From Desulfatibacillum alkenivorans DSM 16219 (GTDB lineage: Bacteria > Desulfobacterota > Desulfobacteria > Desulfobacterales > Desulfatibacillaceae): a DNA stretch of 64,000 nucleotides. Shown here piece by piece: positions 34,457-44,243 of this stretch. The translations under genes were made by a program, and so were the position numbers. The notes below the pieces were generated by a model, which saw nothing but the letters and a program-made list of their open reading frames with translations, had not been told where the DNA came from and searched no databases. The stretch is from positions 509 to 64,508 of the forward strand of contig NZ_FQZU01000018.1 in the NCBI RefSeq assembly GCF_900142135.1, in the 5' to 3' direction. The first letter of the stretch is position 1. Each line of letters opens with the position of its first letter.

Positions 34457-35776
34457 TCAATACAAAGCCGGCTGCCAAATGGTTTTGGCGAACTTGGCCA
34501 TTTTGATGTAATTGGGCGCTTCCCGTCCGTTAAAGTATCCGCAGGCGCGGTAGTATGCCAGGTCCTTGACCCAGTTTTTCAGGGAGGTGGTGTTTTCCAT
34601 CCACCGGCCTGCCAGGGTGAAAGGATGCCGGGCCATTTGCATGAAGGGCCAGAAAAGTTCGGAGGGGTCCCGGAAGCATTCCCAGTCGCACAATCTGCAT
34701 GCGGCGTTGCGGTCGATGGTTTTCATATCCAGGTCGTAGTATTTGCCCATATTATCCTTGCCGCGGAAACCGCAGGGATAGGTGTTGCCGCCTTCCGCAT
34801 CCACAAAAAAGTAGTCGATGCCGCCCAGGCAGGGGCGGGATTCCTTATGGCCGTTGGAATAGTCTCCCTGGAGGGCCATGAGGGATGTCACCGGCGAGAA
34901 GATGCGGATGACCGGCCTGTATTTGCCGATGGTTTCGGCCAGGGCCTTGAACAACAGGGATTTTTCCAGGGGGGTGAATCCCGTGATGTTTTCGGTGGAC
35001 GTGGCGGCGTACACTGCGCTCAGGCCTTCGCTTTCCTCTTCGTTGATGCTCATGGGATAGCATGTGTTGACCATGGTGAACCCCAGGTCGTTCACGAAAT
35101 GGTAGAAGTTATCAAAGGCCTTTTTAAATCCGGTGTAAAACAGGACGGTTTCGCTGGTTTGTCCGTCCGTGATTCCGGGCGGGATGAAGAGCTTGGCCGT
35201 GGAGTCGCCGCCCGTATTCCTGTTTATGCCCAGGTTGGCAGAAGGATAAATCCCGCGCTCCTGAAAAATCGGGATGGCCTTTTCCATGCCTTCCACCAGG
35301 CCGGGGAAGCCGCGCATTTTCTCGTGGTATTCCGGAGCGTGGGAATCCACGCTCACCCAGAAGTTTCGCAAGGGCGTGTCAGCCAGGGCGTCGGCGACTT
35401 TTTTTACCCTGTCCTCAAAATTCGGGCTGCCGGGATTGGCGAAAAAGAAGCCGTTGGTGCCCGTGCGCGTGTATTCGATTCCCGCCTGCCCGGCGTGCTT
35501 CAGCAGCTCCGCGATTTCGTCCAGGTACAGGAGAGGCTCGCCGCCGGTGAGCGAAAGCGCTTTGACGCCCTTGACCGCGGCCGCGTCGATGATGCGTTTG
35601 CACTCGTCCATATTTAGTGTGGAGCGTGAGAACTTGTTTCCCTTGTTCATGCCGCACTGAGGACAGGTAGCATTGCATTTATTGGTGAACTGGATGATCA
35701 ATTGTCCGGGGCTGATTCCCTTGAACACGCCCGCAGCGGTTTTGATTCCTCCGAAAATATTCTTTGCAGTCGCCAT
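34457..35776 (-). CDS. Radical SAM protein with SPASM-like C-terminus
   Basis: 439 residues. CNATCPQCG (about 33-41) is the CxxxCxxC motif for the SAM [4Fe-4S] cluster, followed by LTGGEPLL. The C-terminal part has clustered Cys (PCLGG, YPCGF, CRLCDWEC), suggesting auxiliary clusters as in SPASM proteins. It begins 2 bp after the PHP-glycosyltransferase gene ends, so the two are co-translated. The product may modify a lipid, peptide or sugar made with that enzyme; no substrate can be named. Confidence 0.8.
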   Translation of the reverse strand: MATAKNIFGGIKTAAGVFKGISPGQLIIQFTNKCNATCPQCGMNKGNKFSRSTLNMDECKRIIDAAAVKGVKALSLTGGEPLLYLDEIAELLKHAGQAGIEYTRTGTNGFFFANPGSPNFEDRVKKVADALADTPLRNFWVSVDSHAPEYHEKMRGFPGLVEGMEKAIPIFQERGIYPSANLGINRNTGGDSTAKLFIPPGITDGQTSETVLFYTGFKKAFDNFYHFVNDLGFTMVNTCYPMSINEEESEGLSAVYAATSTENITGFTPLEKSLLFKALAETIGKYRPVIRIFSPVTSLMALQGDYSNGHKESRPCLGGIDYFFVDAEGGNTYPCGFRGKDNMGKYYDLDMKTIDRNAACRLCDWECFRDPSELFWPFMQMARHPFTLAGRWMENTTSLKNWVKDLAYYRACGYFNGREAPNYIKMAKFAKTIWQPALY

Positions 35777-35778
35777 AA

Positions 35779-38217
35779 TCAGGCAGCCCTCCCGTAGCTT
35801 TCCCAGAGTTCCATGTACTTGGATTCAAAGGAATGCCTTTGCATGTAGTCCCTGGCGTCCAGGCCCATTTGCTTTCTGAGCTCCGGGTCCGAGGCCAGCT
35901 TGAGCACTACCTCCTTGAAGGCCGCCGCGTCGTGGGAAGGCACGATAAACCCTGTTTTGCCGGACACGCAGTTTTCCCTGGGGCCGCCTTCGTCCGAGAC
36001 GACAACGGGCACGCCCGATGCCTGGGCTTCCAGGATGGCGTTGCCGAAGGTGTCGGTGGTGGAGGGGAACACAAAGACGTCGGCCGAGGCGTAGGCCTGC
36101 TCCAGGTCATTGCCCTGTAAGTAGCCGGTGAAGGTGGCGTTTTCTCCCTGCAGGACTTGTTTCATCTCCTTGAGATAAGGACCGTCGCCCACCACAATAA
36201 GGTGCAGCTTGTCGTTTTCGCGGCGCATTTCCTTGAATGTTTCGGCCAGGAACGGCAGGTTCTTTTCCTTGGAAACCCGGCCCACGTACAGGAGCTTGGT
36301 GACTGAGTCGTCCAGGTTGAAATGGGAGTTGTAAAAGCCGTTGCGGTTTCTGGGATGAAACCGGTCGATGTCGATGCCGCGTTCATAGAATTTGATTTTG
36401 TTTTTGGAAATGCCTTTTTCCGCCAGCTCCGCGCCCGTGGCCCTGGAAGGCACGTAGATTTTGTCCATCTGGTCGTAGTACCAGACGATGTATTTCCAGC
36501 CCAGGTCCTCCATATTGGGATCGCCGGTGATAAGGCTGGCGTACTGGGGCAGGGCGGTATGATAGGTGCCGTAGATGGGCAGCTTGAGCACCCTTGCAAT
36601 GGCCAGGGCGGCCAGGCCGATGGGGCCTGGAGTGGCCGAGTGGATATGGGTGAAGTTATTTTCGTAGCAGTAATCGATCATTTCCATAAGGGGCGGATAG
36701 TACAGTTTGATTTCCTGGTATTCAGGCAGGCCGAACTCGCCCACCGCCTTGAAGTGCTTGACGCCGGGCTTGCCGTTTTCAGGGCCGCAGGTGATCATGG
36801 TCAGGGGGATTTCGTTTTTCCTGGCGATGTCTATCTGCATGTTCAGGGTCAGGGCCACGCCGTTGATCTCGTGCAGGGTGTCCGTAAAATGGCCCATGCG
36901 GACCTCCGGCTTGGACACGCTTTTATTGTCCGGCGCAAAATGGAGCTTGCAGTTGCGGACCATGTTTCTGCCGTTTGCGAAGACCGCCCAGGCCACCAAA
37001 TAAGGGGAGAGCATGGTGTAAAGCGATCCCGCCGAGCCCAGCATGTGGAAGAGGTCGAAGAAGTTGCCCGTGGAGAGTTTGTCCAGGGCCTTGTCCGCCG
37101 AGGCCTTGAGCACGGTTTCGCTCATTTTGTTGACGAAGCGGAACCACACCTCGGGCTTCTGAATGGGCGGTGGGGACGGATCCTTGACCAGCCGGTACAT
37201 GGCCGAGTTGTTCAGGATGACCTTCCTGGCTTCCATTTGAAGCATTTCCTGAAGGTTTTGAGGCTCGGCCTTAAAAAAACGGCCTTTTCGCGAATTATGG
37301 AAAAGGCCTTTGAGTCGATCCACAAACCCTGCGTCCGGTTCTACGCCGGCGGGGCAGGGGCTCATGACCTGGTCAATGAACTTGGTCAGCACCTCGCCTT
37401 CCACAAAGCGGTCCAGGCTGAATTTTTGTTTATAGTACTGAAAGGCGATGCTGTAGATGTTGTGGGCCAGGGTTTTGGGCTCGGAGGCCTCGCCGCCGGG
37501 CACGGCCCTTCCCGCCGCAATCTCACGGAGAAAGGAGTTTTTGTCGTCCAGGTCGCACTCCACCTGGGTATAGGTTGTGGCGATGGTCAGGGAGGAATGG
37601 TCGTCGGAGCCGGAAATAAGCTGCTTTTTCCAGGGCGCTTTTCCGCAGGGCTCCAGATTGTGCATGTCCGCCAGTTCCTCCAGTTTTTCCTTGGTCAGCC
37701 CTTTCACCAGATTCGTGATGAATTGGTTCTGGAGTACGTCCCGGGCGCCGTTGGCTTCCAGGATATTGAAGAGCACCAGAAATTTTTCCACGTGCTGGGG
37801 CGTGAGCCGGTCGTTGATGGGAAACAGAGGATGGGCGATGGCGTGCAGCAAATCCTGATCCCGGAGGTATTTGACCAGATCGTAGATGTTCTTGCGGATG
37901 AGGCTGATTTCCTGGTGCTGGCTTTCCGTTATATCGTACACCAGCACATGGGCTTTGCATCCGTCTTCGGGAAAATAGGATGTCACTTCCTCGCTGATGA
38001 AGGTTCCCGGCAGATGGGCGATTTCAAGGGCGCCGCCGATGGAATTGTGATCCGTAATGGTCACCAGGTTCATGCCTCGATCCCTGGCGATGCGGTAGAG
38101 TTCCGTGGGTTCGGTGTAGCTTTCCGCCGCGCCCAGTTTCCTCAAGACCCATTCGGAAGGCCTTTTGGAATACTTGGAGTGCACGTGCATGTCTGTCTTA
38201 AGCATCATGGTTTTCAT
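35779..38217 (-). CDS. PHP-domain / glycosyltransferase family 4 fusion
   Basis: 812 residues in two parts. The N-terminal 200 form a PHP metal-dependent phosphoesterase-like domain (DMHVHSKYS with His11 and His13, VTITDHNS, a His in AHPLFP, and GSDDHSS). Residues about 420-812 form a GT-B glycosyltransferase (VGRVSKEKN, VVGDGPYLKEM, FPSTTDTFGNAILEAQASG). Between lies a helical linker of about 200 residues. It probably transfers a sugar from a nucleotide sugar in the cytoplasm, with the PHP part removing a phosphate or pyrophosphate. This combination on one chain is uncommon. It forms an operon with the radical SAM gene. Confidence 0.82.
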   Translation of the reverse strand: MKTMMLKTDMHVHSKYSKRPSEWVLRKLGAAESYTEPTELYRIARDRGMNLVTITDHNSIGGALEIAHLPGTFISEEVTSYFPEDGCKAHVLVYDITESQHQEISLIRKNIYDLVKYLRDQDLLHAIAHPLFPINDRLTPQHVEKFLVLFNILEANGARDVLQNQFITNLVKGLTKEKLEELADMHNLEPCGKAPWKKQLISGSDDHSSLTIATTYTQVECDLDDKNSFLREIAAGRAVPGGEASEPKTLAHNIYSIAFQYYKQKFSLDRFVEGEVLTKFIDQVMSPCPAGVEPDAGFVDRLKGLFHNSRKGRFFKAEPQNLQEMLQMEARKVILNNSAMYRLVKDPSPPPIQKPEVWFRFVNKMSETVLKASADKALDKLSTGNFFDLFHMLGSAGSLYTMLSPYLVAWAVFANGRNMVRNCKLHFAPDNKSVSKPEVRMGHFTDTLHEINGVALTLNMQIDIARKNEIPLTMITCGPENGKPGVKHFKAVGEFGLPEYQEIKLYYPPLMEMIDYCYENNFTHIHSATPGPIGLAALAIARVLKLPIYGTYHTALPQYASLITGDPNMEDLGWKYIVWYYDQMDKIYVPSRATGAELAEKGISKNKIKFYERGIDIDRFHPRNRNGFYNSHFNLDDSVTKLLYVGRVSKEKNLPFLAETFKEMRRENDKLHLIVVGDGPYLKEMKQVLQGENATFTGYLQGNDLEQAYASADVFVFPSTTDTFGNAILEAQASGVPVVVSDEGGPRENCVSGKTGFIVPSHDAAAFKEVVLKLASDPELRKQMGLDARDYMQRHSFESKYMELWESYGRAA

Positions 38218-38307
38218 GGCGTTTTCCTCAATTTTTATTTTAGAGTGGGTGGATGCTCCTTGGCGTGCCGCGCTTTTTTATTGAGACGCCCCACTGCTTG
38301 CTAAGCC

Positions 38308-40131
38308 TTATTGACGGCGTTGGTCGATGTAGTACGAATTGCCCTGGATGGTTTTGGCTTTTTTCTTTACTTCCGAAGCCAGGGACGCCAAGCGCCCGTA
38401 TGATTCTATCACCCGGTTCTGGGTGGTGATTATTGCGATGGACAAGGAAAGAAGGGGGAAATCCCTTTGCTCTCCCTTGCGGTCCTTGCTGGTATAAGAT
38501 CCTTTTTCCAGGACCTCTTCCGGGTAAAACTTACGGCTTTCCACGGTAAAGCGATGGAGGACGGCCTCGCAAAAGCGCTCGATGCCTCCGGCCCGGCAGA
38601 TCACCACGAAATCGTCTCCGCCTATGTGGCCCACAAACCCCAAAGGGTCCCACTCCTGGGTCATGTCCCTCAGGATGTTTCCCACCAGGCGGATGACCTG
38701 GTCTCCCTGGTCGAACCCGAAATTGTCGTTAAAAGGCTTGAAGTCGTCCAGGTCAAAGTACATGACCGCAAAAATGTTTTTTGCGTTCAGCCTGTCTGCG
38801 ATTTCCGTTTTGATCAGGTTGTTGCCCGGAAGGCCGGTGAGCGGATTGGCCTGTTTGGCCATGTTGATCTTTTGCTGGGTGATGGCTTCCAGCAAATCAT
38901 GAATCTGGACGACGCCCATGTACGATCCGTTAAGGACGATGATCAGGGCGTCGTATACAGAGGTCGAGTCCCGCGTGATAATGGTCCGGGCCACGTCGTC
39001 CAGGGGCGTGGAGGCTTCGAAGATCATGCCCGTTTCCATGATATTTTCCACGTTTTTCCGGGCGAACAGATCGTAGCCGTACTTATGGCCCAGTTTGTAG
39101 AAAATTTTGGTCTTGTGGATGATGCCTACAGGGCGATTGTCTTTGACTACAGGGACCGAGGAAAGATCTTTCTCAAGGTCAAATCGCTTGAGGATGCCTT
39201 CCACTTTGTGGTCATTGTTTACAGGAGCAATGTATTTGGCTAGGGAGCCGATAAAATTGCCCACTTCCAAGCCGTTAACCGCGGGTTGATTTATTCTGAG
39301 GATTTCGCTTTTGGCTTCGGAGCTGCAGGACACCGGCTTTTTATTGGGCCTTGCCAAAAAATACCCCTGACCAAGGTCCACTTTCAGGGCCGCCACGGTT
39401 TCCAATTCTTCCTTGGTTTCAATTCCTTCGGCGACTACCAGGGCGTTTATTTTGTGGCAGAAAGAGACAAAGGCGGAAAGAAGCATTTGCTTTTTGGTGG
39501 ATTTATCGATGCCGGCAATCAAAAAACGATCCATCTTGACGATAAACGGTTCGATTTGGGCGAGCATTTTCAGCCCGGCGTATCCTGAGCCCAGATCGTC
39601 AATGGCGATCCGGAATCCCTGCTGGCGATAAGAATCGATGGTTCTTTTAAAAAGCTCGTCGTCCCGGATGCAAAAGCGCTCGGTGAGTTCAATGATGATC
39701 TTGTCCCGAATGCCGAACAACTCGTCCAGCATGCAGGTTACGTCGCCGTGACGGCACTCCGGCGTGCGAAAAACGGAGGGGCATAGGTTGATGCAAACCG
39801 GACGCGTCAGGCCCAGATCCTCGGCCTTTTTCATGGCGCTTCTTTGGCAGACGCGCTCCAGTTGCAGCGTTTTTTGAAAAAACTGGCTGGCCTGGAACAG
39901 AGATTCCGTATTGGGAAAACTGGACTCGCCCTTGATGCGGCTCAGGGCCTCGTATGCGAAAACATCCCCTTTGTGCAAATCGACGATGGGCTGAAAAACC
40001 GTTTCTATGCTTTGGTTTTCAATGATGTCCACCAAACTTTGGTAGCAGCCTGTTTCGTATACTTTCAAATTGTCACTGACTTGTTTGAAGTCCAGAATTT
40101 CCTGTTCCCATGTGGTTAGAGCTTGAAACAT
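38308..40131 (-). CDS. EAL-CBS-GGDEF cyclic-di-GMP protein
   Basis: 607 residues. Residues about 30-270 form an EAL phosphodiesterase domain with its key residues present (YEALSRI, INLCPS, ELTER, IDDLGSGY, KMDR, EGIET, GQGYFLARP). Residues about 290-410 form a CBS pair that may bind an adenine nucleotide. The C-terminal about 180 residues form a GGDEF domain in which the signature reads GGDDF (in HIGGDDFVVI). The EAL part is probably active; the cyclase part may be weak or regulatory. No membrane span. Confidence 0.88.
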   Translation of the reverse strand: MFQALTTWEQEILDFKQVSDNLKVYETGCYQSLVDIIENQSIETVFQPIVDLHKGDVFAYEALSRIKGESSFPNTESLFQASQFFQKTLQLERVCQRSAMKKAEDLGLTRPVCINLCPSVFRTPECRHGDVTCMLDELFGIRDKIIIELTERFCIRDDELFKRTIDSYRQQGFRIAIDDLGSGYAGLKMLAQIEPFIVKMDRFLIAGIDKSTKKQMLLSAFVSFCHKINALVVAEGIETKEELETVAALKVDLGQGYFLARPNKKPVSCSSEAKSEILRINQPAVNGLEVGNFIGSLAKYIAPVNNDHKVEGILKRFDLEKDLSSVPVVKDNRPVGIIHKTKIFYKLGHKYGYDLFARKNVENIMETGMIFEASTPLDDVARTIITRDSTSVYDALIIVLNGSYMGVVQIHDLLEAITQQKINMAKQANPLTGLPGNNLIKTEIADRLNAKNIFAVMYFDLDDFKPFNDNFGFDQGDQVIRLVGNILRDMTQEWDPLGFVGHIGGDDFVVICRAGGIERFCEAVLHRFTVESRKFYPEEVLEKGSYTSKDRKGEQRDFPLLSLSIAIITTQNRVIESYGRLASLASEVKKKAKTIQGNSYYIDQRRQ

Positions 40132-40525
40132 AGCGCGCCCATCATCCCCTTGATTGTTCGCGATCCTTTTTTCTCAAGGGCACTGTGCGCCCAAGGTGTT
40201 AGGGAAGCATTAGGGGCGAAATAATATTCCGTTAACCGGATTATTCACTCGATAAAGGGACTTGGGACGAAGGGAGCTTTTACAAATAAAATACGTTTTC
40301 GGCGTTTACATTCCTCTTTTCGGTGTGATGATTTACCCGTAATAATCTGCCTTCTTGACATTAGTGCTTTGTGGTGTTATTTTTGCAATAAAAAAGATTT
40401 GAACAGAAAATAAATTGTTCGAAAGAGCTGTTCGCAAAAGCAAGGCTTGTTGCGGACTGAGGGAGACGCCGTAGAAAGCGCCTGAAAAAACAGTAAAAAG
40501 CGCCATCAAGGAAGTAAAGGAGACA
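40132..40525. other. Divergent region between the EAL-CBS-GGDEF gene and ectA
   Basis: Carries the ect promoter and a leader of roughly 140 nt before ectA. No gene seen. Confidence 0.5.
40355..40383 (+). promoter_or_regulatory. Promoter of the ectoine operon
   Basis: Perfect TTGACA (40355-40360), a 17-bp spacer, and TATTTT (40378-40383), with an AT-rich region upstream. The ectoine genes are expected to be salt-induced from such a promoter. Confidence 0.6.
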
Positions 40526-41023
40526 ATGGAAACCGACAACCAACCGCCACTTATGAGGCCCCCCAAGCCCGGGGAAGGCCTCGTAGTGCATGAACTCATC
40601 CGCAATTGCGCGCCGCTGGATCTGAATTCGGAATATGCATATCACTTGCTATGCCGTCATTTTGCGTCTACGTGCGTTATCGCCGAGTTGGAATCCCGCA
40701 TAGCCGGGTTTATTTCGGGATACATCAAGCCAAGCGACGATCAGACCTTTTTTGTCTGGCAGGTGGCAGTTTCGCCTGATTTCCGCAAGAGAGGGCTGGG
40801 CCTCTCCATGCTTCACTGGCTTGCGGATCAAACCGATTGCAAGCAATTCGAAACTACGATCAGTCCATCCAACAAGGCCAGCCAAAGCCTGTTTTTGCGA
40901 TTCGCCGAGGACAGGAGTCTGGATGTTCGGCGAGAGACGTTTATCGAAGCTTATGAAACGGAAAAGGGGCTCCATGAGGAAGAGATTCTTTTCCGGTTTG
41001 TTCCAAGCCAAAAACTTAAATAA
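40526..41023 (+). CDS. ectA: Diaminobutyrate acetyltransferase (ectoine synthesis)
   Basis: 165-residue GNAT acetyltransferase that makes N-gamma-acetyl-diaminobutyrate from acetyl-CoA and diaminobutyrate. The acetyl-CoA loop VAVSPDFRKRGLGLSML (residues about 83-99) and NKASQSLFLRFA are family hallmarks. AGGAGA lies just before the ATG. First gene of the ectABC-ask operon. Confidence 0.94.
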   Translation: METDNQPPLMRPPKPGEGLVVHELIRNCAPLDLNSEYAYHLLCRHFASTCVIAELESRIAGFISGYIKPSDDQTFFVWQVAVSPDFRKRGLGLSMLHWLADQTDCKQFETTISPSNKASQSLFLRFAEDRSLDVRRETFIEAYETEKGLHEEEILFRFVPSQKLK

Positions 41024-41038
41024 AAAGAGGATATTACA

Positions 41039-42319
41039 ATGCGTATATTTGAAAACTACGAGTCCCGCGTCAGGGGCTACATTCGCGCTTTTCCGGTAAT
41101 TTTTGAAAAATCTTACGGTTCCATACTCACGGACACCATGGGTAAGGAGTACATTGATTTTTTCGCCGGAGCGGGAACCCTTAACTACGGCCACAACAAC
41201 GACAACGTTTCCAACGCCATGATCGAGTATTTGAAAAGCCAGGGCGTAGTCCACGGATTGGACATGGCCACCAAGGCCAAGGAGCGTTTTTTGGAGAGCC
41301 TGGTTTACGGAATTTTGGAGCCTCGCAACCTGCAATACAAGGTGCAGTTTACAGGCCCCACCGGCACCAATGCGGTGGAAAGCGCCCTCAAGCTGGCTCG
41401 TATGGTCAAGGGGCGTTCCAACGTAGTGGCGTTTACCAACGGATACCATGGACTTTCCATGGGCTCCCTTGGAGTGACGGGTAACACCTTTTATCGCGAC
41501 GAAGCGCACATCAGCCGAAGCAACGTGAGCTTTCTGCCTTTTGACGGCTACATGGGGCCGGATATCAATACCTTGGATTTGTTCAGAAAGCTCCTGAACG
41601 ATAACTCCAGCGGACTGGATCTTCCGGCAGCCGTGATTCTGGAAACCATCCAGGCGGAGGGCGGCGTGAACGTAGCCCGTCCCGAATGGCTGGCCGAATT
41701 GGCGGAAATTTGCCACGAATGGGACATCCTGCTGATCGTGGATGACATCCAGGTGGGCAACGGCCGTTCAGGGGATTATTTCAGCTTTGAAGAATCCGGA
41801 ATCAAGCCGGACCTGGTCACCTTGTCCAAGGCCATTGGCGGAGGCCTGCCTTTGGCCCTCATGCTCATGCGGCCGGACCTGGACCAGTGGAAGCCCGGCG
41901 AGCATACGGGGACGTTCCGGGGCAACAACCTGGCCTTTGTGGCTGCGGCGGAAAACTTCAAGTACTGGGAGACCAACGATCTAAGCGAGGCTGTCAAGTA
42001 CAAGGGCGGCGTCATGAAGGAAGAGTTGGAAAAAATCGCCGCCAAATACCCGGAATTGGAAGCCAACGTCCGCGGTCGGGGCATGATCTGGGGCCTGGAG
42101 ATCCCTGAAAAGGGCTTTACCAGCGAAGTGTCCAGCCTGTGCTTTGAAAAAGGCCTGGTGATCGAGCTGGCCGGCGCCGACGATCAGGTTCTGAAATTCC
42201 TGCCTCCGCTGATTATTGATGAAGAAACTCTGCGCAAAGGCATCGGGATTGTGGACGAAGCCATCGGCGAGATTTTGGAACAAAAAGAAGAACGTTTGAA
42301 GGGAGAGTTTGTATGTTAG
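41039..42319 (+). CDS. ectB: Diaminobutyrate-2-oxoglutarate transaminase (EctB)
   Basis: 426-residue PLP-dependent class III transaminase that makes diaminobutyrate from aspartate semialdehyde. GPTGTNAVESALKLAR forms the cofactor phosphate region and the Schiff-base Lys is in LSKAIGGGLP (about 265). Substrate glutamate as donor is inferred from the family. 15 bp after ectA; its end overlaps ectC by 7 bp. Confidence 0.95.
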   Translation: MRIFENYESRVRGYIRAFPVIFEKSYGSILTDTMGKEYIDFFAGAGTLNYGHNNDNVSNAMIEYLKSQGVVHGLDMATKAKERFLESLVYGILEPRNLQYKVQFTGPTGTNAVESALKLARMVKGRSNVVAFTNGYHGLSMGSLGVTGNTFYRDEAHISRSNVSFLPFDGYMGPDINTLDLFRKLLNDNSSGLDLPAAVILETIQAEGGVNVARPEWLAELAEICHEWDILLIVDDIQVGNGRSGDYFSFEESGIKPDLVTLSKAIGGGLPLALMLMRPDLDQWKPGEHTGTFRGNNLAFVAAAENFKYWETNDLSEAVKYKGGVMKEELEKIAAKYPELEANVRGRGMIWGLEIPEKGFTSEVSSLCFEKGLVIELAGADDQVLKFLPPLIIDEETLRKGIGIVDEAIGEILEQKEERLKGEFVC

Positions 42320-42705
42320 TCAGGCAGTTGGATGATATTTTAGGAACCGATGCAGACGTTAAAGGCGAAACCGGAACCTGGGCCAGCCGCCGTCTTTTGC
42401 TGAAAAAGGACGGCATGGGCTTTTCGCTGCACGACACCATCATATATCCGGGAACGGAAACGCACCTTTGGTACAAAAATCATTTGGAAGCCGTGTACTG
42501 CATTCACGGAAAGGGCGAGATAGAACTGGTCCCCTCCGGAGAATTGATTCCCATAAAGCCCGGAACCATGTATGCCTTGGACAAGCACGACGAACATTTG
42601 CTCAGGGCCAGCGAAGAGTTGAGATTGGTATGCGTGTTCAACCCTCCGCTTACGGGCCGGGAGGACCATGACGAGGATGGGGCCTATCCCGTTCTGGACG
42701 ATTAA
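42313..42705 (+). CDS. ectC: Ectoine synthase
   Basis: 130-residue cupin that closes the ring of acetyl-diaminobutyrate to ectoine. VRQLDDILGTDADV at the N-terminus, metal-site and motif region HLWYKNHLEAVYCIHGKGE, and AKPG-like IPIKPGTMYALDKHDEH are diagnostic. Overlaps the ectB stop. Confidence 0.95.
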   Translation: MLVRQLDDILGTDADVKGETGTWASRRLLLKKDGMGFSLHDTIIYPGTETHLWYKNHLEAVYCIHGKGEIELVPSGELIPIKPGTMYALDKHDEHLLRASEELRLVCVFNPPLTGREDHDEDGAYPVLDD

Positions 42706-42740
42706 CCGCAGGCAAAGCACAGGAAGGCGAAAAAAATACC

Positions 42741-44159
42741 ATGAGATCCCATACCGTGGAAAAAATCGGCGGAACCTCTATGTCCCGATTCAAGGACGTG
42801 CTGGACAACGTTCTTGTAGGAAACCGTAAGGAATCGGAATTGTACCAGCGGATTATCGTCGTATCGGCTTACGCGGGCCTGACGGACTTGCTGTTGGAGC
42901 ATAAAAAGACCCGCGAACCCGGGGTGTACGGGCTGTTTGTGGATGACAACGCCTCCTCCTGGGCCTGGGGCGACGCCATCACCAAAGTCGGCGAAAAAAT
43001 GCTTTCCATCAACGCGGAGCTGGAGCCGCTGGGGTTGGACCTGGATCAGGCGGACCTCTTTGTCAAGGAGCGCATAGAAGGCGTAAGAAGCTGCCTGCTG
43101 GATCTGCATCGTTTATGTTCCTACGGGCATTTTCAGCTTTCTGAACACTTGCTGACCATTCGGGAGCTTCTTTCCGCAATCGGCGAGGCTCATAGCGCCT
43201 ATAACACCACGATGATCCTGCAGGATAAAGGCGTCAACGCCCGCTTTATGGACCTTACCGGGTGGCGCGAAGAAGAGAACCTGGGGTTCACCGAGAAGAT
43301 CAAAAAGTTCTTTGACGGGACCAATTACGACGAGGAATTGCCCATTGTCACTGGATACACCCAGTGCAAGGAAGGCCTTATGCACACCTACGACCGCGGG
43401 TACAGCGAGATCACCTTCAGCAAGGTGGCCGTCGTAACTCAGGCGCGGGAAGCAATCATCCACAAGGAATTCCACCTTTCCAGCGCCGATCCCAAAATGG
43501 TGGGCGAGGACAAGGTGCAGACCATCGGACATACCAATTACGACGTGGCCGATCAACTGGCGGATCTTGGCATGGAAGCCATTCATCCCGGGGCCGCCAA
43601 AGGGCTCAGGAACTCGGGCATAGACCTTCGCATCAAAAACACCTTTGAACCGGACCATCCCGGAACGCTCATCACCAATGACTATGTGAGCGAGTCCCCC
43701 TGCGTGGAAATCATTGCAGGAAGGACCGGCTTGACCGAAGTCCGGTTTATGGATCAGGACATGGTGGGCCTCACGGGATACGATCAGAAATTGTGCAAGG
43801 ATCTGGATGACAAGGACTTGCGCTATGTGGCGAAAACCACCAGCGCCAACACCATCGTGCATTATCTTCCCGTGTCCATGAAACGGGCCGGAGAGCTGGT
43901 GCGAAGCTGGAAAAGGCAATTTCCTGAGGCTGATATCGACATGGGACCGGTGGCCATGGTTTCGCCCATCGGCAGCAATATGGCCACTCCGGGCCTGATG
44001 GCCAGCGCCACCAGGGCTCTGGACGAGGCCGGCGTTTACGTCATTGCCATGCAAAAGGACCGGCGCAATGTGGAAGCCAAATTCATTGTGCCGGAAAGCG
44101 ACTTGCAGCAAACGGTCAAGGTCCTGCATCAGGTTCTGGTGGAGGAATGCGCCATATAA
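42741..44159 (+). CDS. ask: Ectoine-type aspartate kinase
   Basis: 472-residue kinase that makes aspartyl phosphate, the first step toward aspartate semialdehyde. VEKIGGTSMSRFKDV (residues 5-19) is the catalytic motif (KxGGTSM). The C-terminal part carries ACT domains. A dedicated, feedback-resistant copy is known in ectoine clusters, and this one lies last in the ectABC-ask operon, which supports that role. Followed by a strong terminator. Confidence 0.93.
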   Translation: MRSHTVEKIGGTSMSRFKDVLDNVLVGNRKESELYQRIIVVSAYAGLTDLLLEHKKTREPGVYGLFVDDNASSWAWGDAITKVGEKMLSINAELEPLGLDLDQADLFVKERIEGVRSCLLDLHRLCSYGHFQLSEHLLTIRELLSAIGEAHSAYNTTMILQDKGVNARFMDLTGWREEENLGFTEKIKKFFDGTNYDEELPIVTGYTQCKEGLMHTYDRGYSEITFSKVAVVTQAREAIIHKEFHLSSADPKMVGEDKVQTIGHTNYDVADQLADLGMEAIHPGAAKGLRNSGIDLRIKNTFEPDHPGTLITNDYVSESPCVEIIAGRTGLTEVRFMDQDMVGLTGYDQKLCKDLDDKDLRYVAKTTSANTIVHYLPVSMKRAGELVRSWKRQFPEADIDMGPVAMVSPIGSNMATPGLMASATRALDEAGVYVIAMQKDRRNVEAKFIVPESDLQQTVKVLHQVLVEECAI

Positions 44160-44182
44160 ACAAAAAATTACGAATTACAGAG

Positions 44183-44214
44183 AAGCCGCGGCCTGTTGCA
44201 GACCGCGGCTTTTT
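44183..44214 (+). terminator. Terminator of the ectoine operon
   Basis: Perfect 9-bp stem (44183-44191 / 44203-44211, aagccgcgg / ccgcggctt) with an 11-base loop, then TTTT. Confidence 0.85.
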
Positions 44215-44243
44215 GCTTGGGAGCAATGGAGAGGAAGATATAT

